From Omphiscola glabra (lineage: Eukaryota; Mollusca; Gastropoda; Lymnaeidae): 64,000 nucleotides of DNA. The position numbers and the translations under genes were made by a program. Shown one piece after another: positions 58,006 through 64,000 of the stretch. The stretch lies in contig OZ024799.1 in NCBI GenBank assembly GCA_964017045.1, forward strand, positions 32,020,736 through 32,084,735, written 5' to 3'. The notes under the pieces were generated by a model that searched no databases, was not told the origin of the DNA, and was given only the letters and a program-made list of their open reading frames with translations. Numbering within the stretch: position 1 is the stretch's first letter; each line of letters begins with the position of its first letter.

Positions 58006-58160
58006 ATTTTTTTTTTATTTTTTTGATCTTTTAATTGTATTCGTTTTTTTTTGCTTGTTGGCTGATGAAGGCTTTCTGTCGACACGTTAGTTGTTTTGTT
58101 GCGTTTCTTTTTTCAGGATTAACTTTACTGTGTTGTACTAATTTCCTATTGTGCTAACCT
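58006..58160 (+). other. Penelope-like element terminus with hammerhead-like core
   Basis: AGCTAAGTGCTATAAT at 57991-58006, GGCTGATGAAGGCTTTCTGT at 58070 and CGACACGTTAGTTGTTTTGT at 58090. CTGATGA is the exact conserved hammerhead core box, but the expected second box GAAAC reads GACAC. Similar order at 34192-34300 and, weaker, at 18271. Penelope-like elements are known to carry hammerhead motifs in their terminal repeats. No reverse transcriptase or GIY-YIG frame is nearby. Confidence 0.45.
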
Positions 58161-58574
58161 GATTGCAGTTTCCCCCCTTATTACTCCTTTTCTATAATCT
58201 ATAAGATTTCCGGACAGAGCTAGATGCATGGCTGGACACAGTTAAACATAAATTGTTAACGAAAGATTATCTGTTAGTACTTTATACCAGTAAACTGGAA
58301 GAGTTTCATTACAAGGCATTTATCACTAACAAAGATTCCCTGGCTTTGGCCTATAGATAGCCGCCCCCCCCCCCCCCCCAAAAAAAAAAAACCCACATTT
58401 TCTCAGCATGAAAATGAACTCTGCTACTTATGGGATTGCCCTTATTATTTTAAACTTATATTCATGTTTATATTAAAGTTATATTATATTTTGTAGAACT
58501 TACGTGCACACAGAGGTAATCATGATTCGAACTCGTATTCAAAACCAAATGTAATTATGAAATTAAGCTAAGTC
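58161..58574. other. Intergenic spacer with poly-C
   Basis: A 16-base C run at 58364-58379 followed by an A run. Confidence 0.5.
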
Positions 58575-58582
58575 AACAGCCC

Positions 58583-58771
58583 CAGAGGCGTAGCATGGGG
58601 GGGGGCAGGGGGTACAGATTTACCCGGGCGCCAGCTAGTTAGGGGCGCCAAAATGTGCTTTGGTATTATTTCATTGATGAAAATAATGGGTTTGAGAGTT
58701 GAAAAATGGAAAAGAAGGCGCTTTAACATGAATCTTGTCCCCGGGCGCCAAACACTCTAGCTACGCCTCTG
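58583..58771 (+). mobile_element. GGCGTAG-family hAT MITE (189 bp), perfect target duplication
   Basis: Starts CAGAGGCGTAGCATGG, ends CTAGCTACGCCTCTG. AACAGCCC flanks both sides (58575-58582 and 58772-58779). The interior matches 7777-7963 inverted, for example AAGCACATTTTG and CTCTCAAA..CATTATTTT. Confidence 0.95.
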
Positions 58772-58779
58772 AACAGCCC

Positions 58780-59764
58780 CCATGAAAGACAGAAGGTGAG
58801 AAGAAAAAAAATGACATTTATCAAATGGCATTCATTATTCTCTATCTTCCACAACACTGTCAAGTGGAGTGTTTAGTTATATTATCCAATTTCTAGTTCA
58901 AGGGTTCTTAACATTTATAGCTACAGCAGCGCCGCACTTCCTCTCAATTTCAAAACATTTCTTCAAACCCAACACAGAAGAGAAGTAGTAGCCAGGTTGA
59001 TTAATGAAAAGATATATAGGTTCACCTCCTTTTAGATTGCAATATATTTAATTTTTTTAAAACAATTATAATTACACCGTAGCGGAAAGAGGAAAGTTAG
59101 GAACCATACACATATTATATAACGCAAAAAAATAATAATGGGGGGGGGGAGATTCTTTTGTTATATTGAGCTATATTAGGTGGGGGGGGGGTCAAGGTCA
59201 ATCTTATATAACAATTCTTTTTATTTATTGTTGAAATTATTCTATTTTTGTCCAATTTCTGTTTTTCTTTTTCACATTGACGAAGTTAGCCTAGAATATT
59301 GAAAACTAACGTGTAATTTATGCTAACAATAATTTGCAAATACCGGCCTTGAAATGTAATTGTATAGCGCCGTACTCTGGACACTATTGGGCTCTATCGT
59401 GTTTTGGGGCAGTGGAGCTGCAATAAATGTTACATATTAGGGGGTGATCAATGGAAATGTAATGTAACGTTAAAAGGGGTAGGTGTGTGTTAAAATATCC
59501 TATTTTTGTGTTATAAAATATGTGCACGGACCCTTATAATAAATACTGTTTTTTTTATATATTAACGTTTTCTGCACTCTTATTCTATTTTTTTTTAAAA
59601 ATATTAAAAATTAAGCAGATGTGACACATTGATATAATATTTAGATTTAGGTCAATGAAAAAATAAATGACTCATTTGGTGTTTGTTTATATTCTTTAAC
59701 TTTGTTTGCTTTTGTGTGTTTGTGTGTGTATGTGTGGTTCATTTTTGCTTCAAAACTTTATGGG
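58780..59764. other. AT-rich intergenic stretch
   Basis: G runs near 59141-59149 and 59182-59190. TGACGAAG...GAAAACTAACGTG at 59279-59313 vaguely recalls the Penelope-like motif. No gene recognised. Confidence 0.45.
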
Positions 59765-59940
59765 TTTTCTTGCATCCCCAAAACTGTCTCTCACAAGTGA
59801 CACAACACTGGCACTTTCTCCAGCACCCCGGCACTGTCTCTCGCATCGCCAACACTGTCTCTCGCAACCCGGCACTTTCTCTCGCACACCGGTACTGTCT
59901 CCCGAAACCCCGGCACTGTCTCCATCACACCAGGGACTTG
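59765..59940 (+). repeat. About 20-bp degenerate minisatellite, 7-8 copies
   Basis: The unit is CCCGGCACTGTCTCTCGCAA. Frames on both strands from 59683 to 60074 run through it and are not supported as genes. Confidence 0.8.
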
Positions 59941-60274
59941 GTACTGCCTTCCCGAGTTTAAGAACCTCTGCTCTAGTTCCACCAGCCAACGCCGTGTCAC
60001 CTGTGTGCTGTCCCATCTCCTGTCAAGGACACGTGAACTACCAGCTGACTGACGACACACTGATTAACAAATAAACAACCCTGATCTTGTTCCTGGCCAC
60101 TTTAGTCCCCGCGCCAGTCTGAAGGGTTCGCACTCACTTCCTGCGATGAAGTGGATCCATAAAATAAATTCATAGTTGAAACACACCCACACATCAGCCG
60201 TGTGCTGTAAAATGAAACGACGCAACAGTTCAGTCCGTGTTTCTCACCCCCCCCCCCAAAAAAAAATGTTCAAC

Positions 60275-60455
60275 CAGTGGCGTAGCTAGAGTGTTTGGAG
60301 CCAGTGGACACGACTCATTTTGAAGTCCAACCACCGAACTCCGAAGCCCATTATTTACATCAATAATATACCACCAAAGTCCATCTGGCTAACCACCCAC
60401 GATCTGGCGCGCGGAGACAAATGCCCCCTTCTGCCATTCCTTAGCTACGTTTCTG
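60275..60455 (-). mobile_element. GGCGTAG-family hAT MITE (181 bp), decayed
   Basis: Starts CAGTGGCGTAGCTAGAGTGT and ends TTAGCTACGTTTCTG. The flanks TGTTCAAC (60267-60274) and CTTTCAAC (60456-60463) match at 6 of 8 positions. Older than its relatives by its divergence. Confidence 0.8.
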
Positions 60456-60463
60456 CTTTCAAC

Positions 60464-61623
60464 ATTGCTGTGCTATATTTTTAATATTTTAAGAACCGTT
60501 TCCACGTGAACGTGGTTCCAGTACACGGCTGAAACAGGAATAATTATGATCAGGGTGAAACAAACATTGATAATGTAGCCATTTTAATATCTACTGTGAT
60601 ATTTTTCAAAGTATTTATCCAATTTATTCCCTTTCCTGACACAACCCACTGTCAACCAGGTTGCAACTCAACAACATGTCTTCTTCACATGCAGATTCAC
60701 AAGTGCCTAACGTTGACGTTTTTTTTTCTACCTTGCAAATAAAGGATATTTTAAACAATAGGATTTAAAAGCAGAACACGAGAAACATGTTGAAAATTAA
60801 ACTGGGCAAACTAGACGTTTGCAAAATATCAACAGGCCTTGCTACAAATATAAGAACAACACCCCTGCCGCCACTCCCCCCAACCCTCGCAAACCCCCAC
60901 CCTCCGCGACAAGACACAGGGGTTTCAGATTATAGTCCACAACAATAAACAAGACACCGGAAGACGCCATAAAAATGCGGTCACATTTCCGGAGTAGTTT
61001 TTTTGTTTTTTTCCCCCCTGTTGTGGCTAACTTGTGTTGGAGGGAGACCTTGTAGGCAGCATGCGTGTGTGTTGATTTTGCTGTGTATGCGCGAAGTGGT
61101 TGGGGTGTGTGTGTGTGGGTACAAAAATTGAGGTGGGGGGGAGCGGATATTATTACAACAACGGCACGGGAAATTCTCTCATGGTGGGGGGCGTGAGAAG
61201 GGAGAGGAGATAATTGGGCTTGGTTTGGCAATGAATTAAGCCCGTCATTATGATTGTGCATTAGAAACAAAGCTCAGATAAACGCCAGGAGGGTCCTCTT
61301 TCCCCCCCCCCCTCCCCAACGAACGCTCTTACAATGAATTACTGAAAAAATAATTTTGTTTTAAACTGCTTTGAAATGTATATAAAATACAAACGAGAAG
61401 AGGCGATTCCATGCAAAATTTTAAATTGGCCAAAGCCATGACCATTCAGTGAAATTAATGACTCAAGTTAAAGTGATATAGAAGTACTGAAGTAACCCAG
61501 CAAAGGCAATGGACATCTGGAAAACAAATAATGACCGTCTATAGTCTATAGAAATGCCAGGTTTCAGCAACCATCCCTTGACAGGATTCATTGCAGCAGC
61601 CAAGATATATTTCAAAAAGAGTC
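60464..61623. other. Intergenic stretch
   Basis: A C run at 61302-61311. The 142-codon minus-strand frame at 60842-61270 is low-complexity (HTHTPQ..., GGGLRGLGG) and overlaps GT-rich sequence at 61106-61118. No domain recognised. Confidence 0.5.
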
Positions 61624-61631
61624 CTTTAAAC

Positions 61632-61824
61632 CATCGGTTCTCAGCCTGTGGGTCGCGACCCCTTTGAGTTCAAACGACCCTTTCCCAGGGGTCGCCACGA
61701 GCATCGGAAAACACGTATTCTCTACAGTTATGTAGCAGCAACGAAAAAAATTGTGGCTGGGGGTCGCCACAACATGCGGAACTGTATTTAAGGGTCGCGC
61801 TATTTGAAAGATTTAGAACCACTG
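61632..61824 (+). mobile_element. SPIN-like hAT element, copy 4 (193 bp), perfect target duplication
   Basis: Begins CATCGGTTCTCAGCCTGTGG, contains GGTCGCGACCCCTTTGAG and AACATGCGGAACTGTATTTA, and ends ATTTAGAACCACTG. CTTTAAAC flanks both sides (61624-61631 and 61825-61832). Confidence 0.92.
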
Positions 61825-61832
61825 CTTTAAAC

Positions 61833-62160
61833 AATGCTGTTGATACCTCGTAAATAGTTGATGAGTCATTATTTAAATGAATTCCTATGAAACTTCACAT
61901 ATTATCTTTCAAATGAATATTCAAGTACGCTCCATTTCTTTGATCAGCATCTCGCCTACCCCACGCCCCTCCCATGCATGACCTGGTTACTGCTGGTTTT
62001 AAGAAATGTACTCTTATTGCAGAAACCCAGACATATTGTTTTTAGGATTTTACCCCACCCCACACACCCCACCCACCCCCTATATCAAAATGGTATAGTA
62101 AGCAAGGAAATAGTCGTTTACATTTTTTTTAAATATTTATTTATCGAAATGTATGACAAA
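61833..62160. other. Intergenic spacer
   Basis: A CACCCCAC-rich segment at 62052-62080. Nothing else recognised. Confidence 0.5.
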
Positions 62161-62256
62161 CAATAACATTTAGCAGTAACATTTAACAATAGCATGTAAC
62201 AATAACACGCAAAGGCAACATGTAACAATAACATGTAATAGTAACATGTAACGACA
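62161..62256 (+). repeat. Degenerate AACATGTAACAAT repeat
   Basis: About eight units of 11-13 bp such as AACATGTAACAAT and AACATTTAGCAGT. Confidence 0.8.
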
Positions 62257-62946
62257 CAATCCACCCTAGTAAATCAGTTGGTTGTAGTTTATCATCAAAC
62301 AACTCAGGGTTCAGCGGTTAACATCTTTACAAACACAAAATAAATCGTGCAACTCGTCCCCTTTAAAAAAATAGATTAATTAAATAATCGCATAATGAAA
62401 TATAGTTAGAGAATTAGCTTGATGGATGATACTCAAATTAGAAAAATAACTGTTATCTATGTAACAATTTAGTCGTACCAGTGTAAATGTAGTTTTGAGA
62501 GTATATTACAAAATAATTTCAAATAATATGGCTTCTGTTTAATCAAAATTCTTCTTAAATAAGGAAGGGTTGTTTGAATGGTAAAGATTTTTTTTTGTTG
62601 TTGTTATTTTAGTGTTGCCGTGATAATCACTTTTAACAAATACTTTTAATTTCATATCATTTTTTGATACACAAAGAGTATTAAATAATGTGTGTACTAC
62701 TGTGTACTGCTACTTAAAATTGTTATTAACTCTAAAACCAACGCAACGAAACACTTTAAACAAACCAAACATCGCATCCGTTAAACGTGTTTGTATTTCA
62801 ACAAAGCAAAGGGTTTTAATTAATGCAACTAGTGTATCTTGCAAGACATCCTATTGATAGGAAGTCAGTCACGTGATTGGACGGATTATAGAACATGATA
62901 CTTGATTATTTCAGTTGATCGAAACGAAATAATTATTAATAATTTA
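62257..62946. other. AT-rich intergenic stretch
   Basis: Nothing recognised. Confidence 0.5.
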
Positions 62947-62974
62947 AACACACACACACACGCGCGCGCGCGCG
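62947..62974 (+). repeat. (CA)n(CG)n dinucleotide tract
   Basis: About eight CA followed by seven CG dinucleotides without interruption. Confidence 0.97.
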
Positions 62975-63853
62975 AATAATAGAAGCAATACGTTTGGTTA
63001 GTAATATTTTAAAGAAAATACACCGTTGTTCCTTAATATTTTATATTAATGTGAGAACCACTTGGTTAGTCCAAAATTTGACCCAGGCACTAATGAATGA
63101 AGGGTCGTTCTTGACACAGGCGCCCCGTAGACTGTTGTGGTCGGCATGGGGTTAAAGTATTTCACGTCCATCCTGACATATCAAAGTTTAATTAGGTCAA
63201 CTGTGTAAACCTGAGGAACTCCATGCTCGGATTTTTTTTTTTTTTTTTTACTAATTAACATTTTACACATTATATAGTAGGTTTATTTTTTACCGTCTCA
63301 CTAAGCGAAAAAAAAAACCAAGTTTATATCAAACTCATGTTATATGTTGTAAAGCATGATGGGGTAAAGGTCATAGCCTCGCTCTAAATAAAAACTTGAG
63401 ATAAATAACAATGGTGGTATGTTTAGCAGTTTAGAATGTTGATTTTATTATTTCTGCATGAGATTTTGTATTACTTAAAATACTTAACTATTTAAATTAC
63501 ATCTGAGATTGAAAAGCTAATAGTTGTCAAATGGCATAGAAAAGAATATATCTGTGGTATACTTAAATGGTTATAAAGTTGTTGTTTTTTTAAAAATTAT
63601 AAATGGTGAAAAAATAGAACATAAATACGTCTAAAAAGAAAGATGGCAAATATCAAAGATATCCACTTTGCTAAGACCAATAATTATATTAAATTCGCAG
63701 CAAGTGCAAAATTATTTCCACAGCTTTGAAGTTTCATTCTGCTTACAGTTTGTTTCGCACCAATAGCTAGTCAGTTTTCTATTTTTTATTTACTAGTTTT
63801 AGCTCGCAAAACAATGGCGGCGGCATTGCATGAACTTCCCATCGAGACTAAAG
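62975..63853. other. AT-rich intergenic stretch
   Basis: A T run at 63232-63249. Nothing recognised. Confidence 0.5.
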
Positions 63854-64000
63854 CAGTGGTCGGCAAACTCATTAGTCAAAAAGAGCCAAAAATCAGCAGC
63901 AGGACGATAAAAAATTTGTTTTTGAGAGCCAGATTTCTTTTCAAGAATCATTTTTTTCGGAGTCAAAACCGATTTGGGGCCGACTGGCCGAGCCGCACTC
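63854..64000 (+). mobile_element. Start of a hAT element cut by the window edge
   Basis: CAGTGGTCGGCAAACTCATT is a typical hAT left terminus, and the following GAGCCAAAAATC, GAGAGCCAGATTTC and GGGGCCGACTGGCCGAGCCG have the GAGCC-rich subterminal character of such elements. The right end lies outside the window. Confidence 0.7.

Noticed and set aside
60842..61270. 142-codon minus-strand gene
   Set aside because: Low-complexity histidine/threonine and glycine segments arise from GT- and G-rich DNA.

Overview
This window is eukaryotic, non-coding, repeat-rich nuclear DNA. It has no operons, no ribosome-binding-site/start/stop architecture and no compact coding. I see no convincing host gene or exon anywhere on either strand. 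The open frames of 60-260 codons are chance frames, frames running through tandem repeats, or fragments of retrotransposons. Four copies of a hAT element that I recognise as SPIN-like point to a lineage in which SPIN has been reported. Established knowledge places SPIN in several tetrapods, a triatomine bug and the pond snail Lymnaea. Together with the extreme minisatellite load and mollusc-like hAT MITEs, my best guess is a heterobranch (pulmonate-type) gastropod, but this is inference and not proven from sequence alone.

Layout, left to right. 1-5.7 kb: a 62-bp repeat, a 13-bp repeat split by a hAT MITE, a decayed LINE carrying a tRNA-derived SINE and a MITE, then a 1.84-kb hAT-like element. 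7-10 kb: a second SINE, a MITE, a 15-bp minisatellite (8366-9155) and a 53-bp minisatellite. 10.3-12.4 kb: a second LINE of the same kind, dismembered by three later insertions (a LINE tail of another clade, a MITE and a foldback element). 13-20 kb: further minisatellites, a MITE splitting an unidentified minus-strand reading frame, another LINE tail and a duplicated CT-rich block. 24.8-26.2 kb: a third minus-strand LINE that still encodes YADD and contains a 44-bp minisatellite grown out of its own sequence. 27-31 kb: four minisatellites and the first SPIN copy. 32-37 kb: a dispersed LTR-like repeat, telomere-like DNA, an 88-bp MITE and the second SPIN copy. 37.8-39.2 kb: a 1.46-kb 14-bp satellite with higher-order structure. 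39.9-45.8 kb: a foldback element, a Tigger-like element, a LINE 3' end, a truncated SPIN copy and a 34-bp minisatellite that appears to have grown from a MITE terminus. 46.9-54 kb: two young-looking MITEs, a foldback copy and four short-unit arrays. 54.07-57.41 kb: a 3.3-kb unit bounded by ~0.55-0.6 kb inverted repeats. 58-64 kb: two more MITEs, a fourth SPIN copy and the start of another hAT element at the window edge.

Nothing here forms a pathway. The biology is that of transposition: hAT-type non-autonomous elements with 8-bp target duplications, LINEs and SINEs, nested in a datable order, plus replication slippage. Summing my array coordinates, tandem arrays cover about 10 kb (roughly 15%) of the window. 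The findings of most interest are the SPIN copies, the 3.3-kb inverted-repeat unit, the minisatellites seeded inside transposons, and the higher-order satellite.
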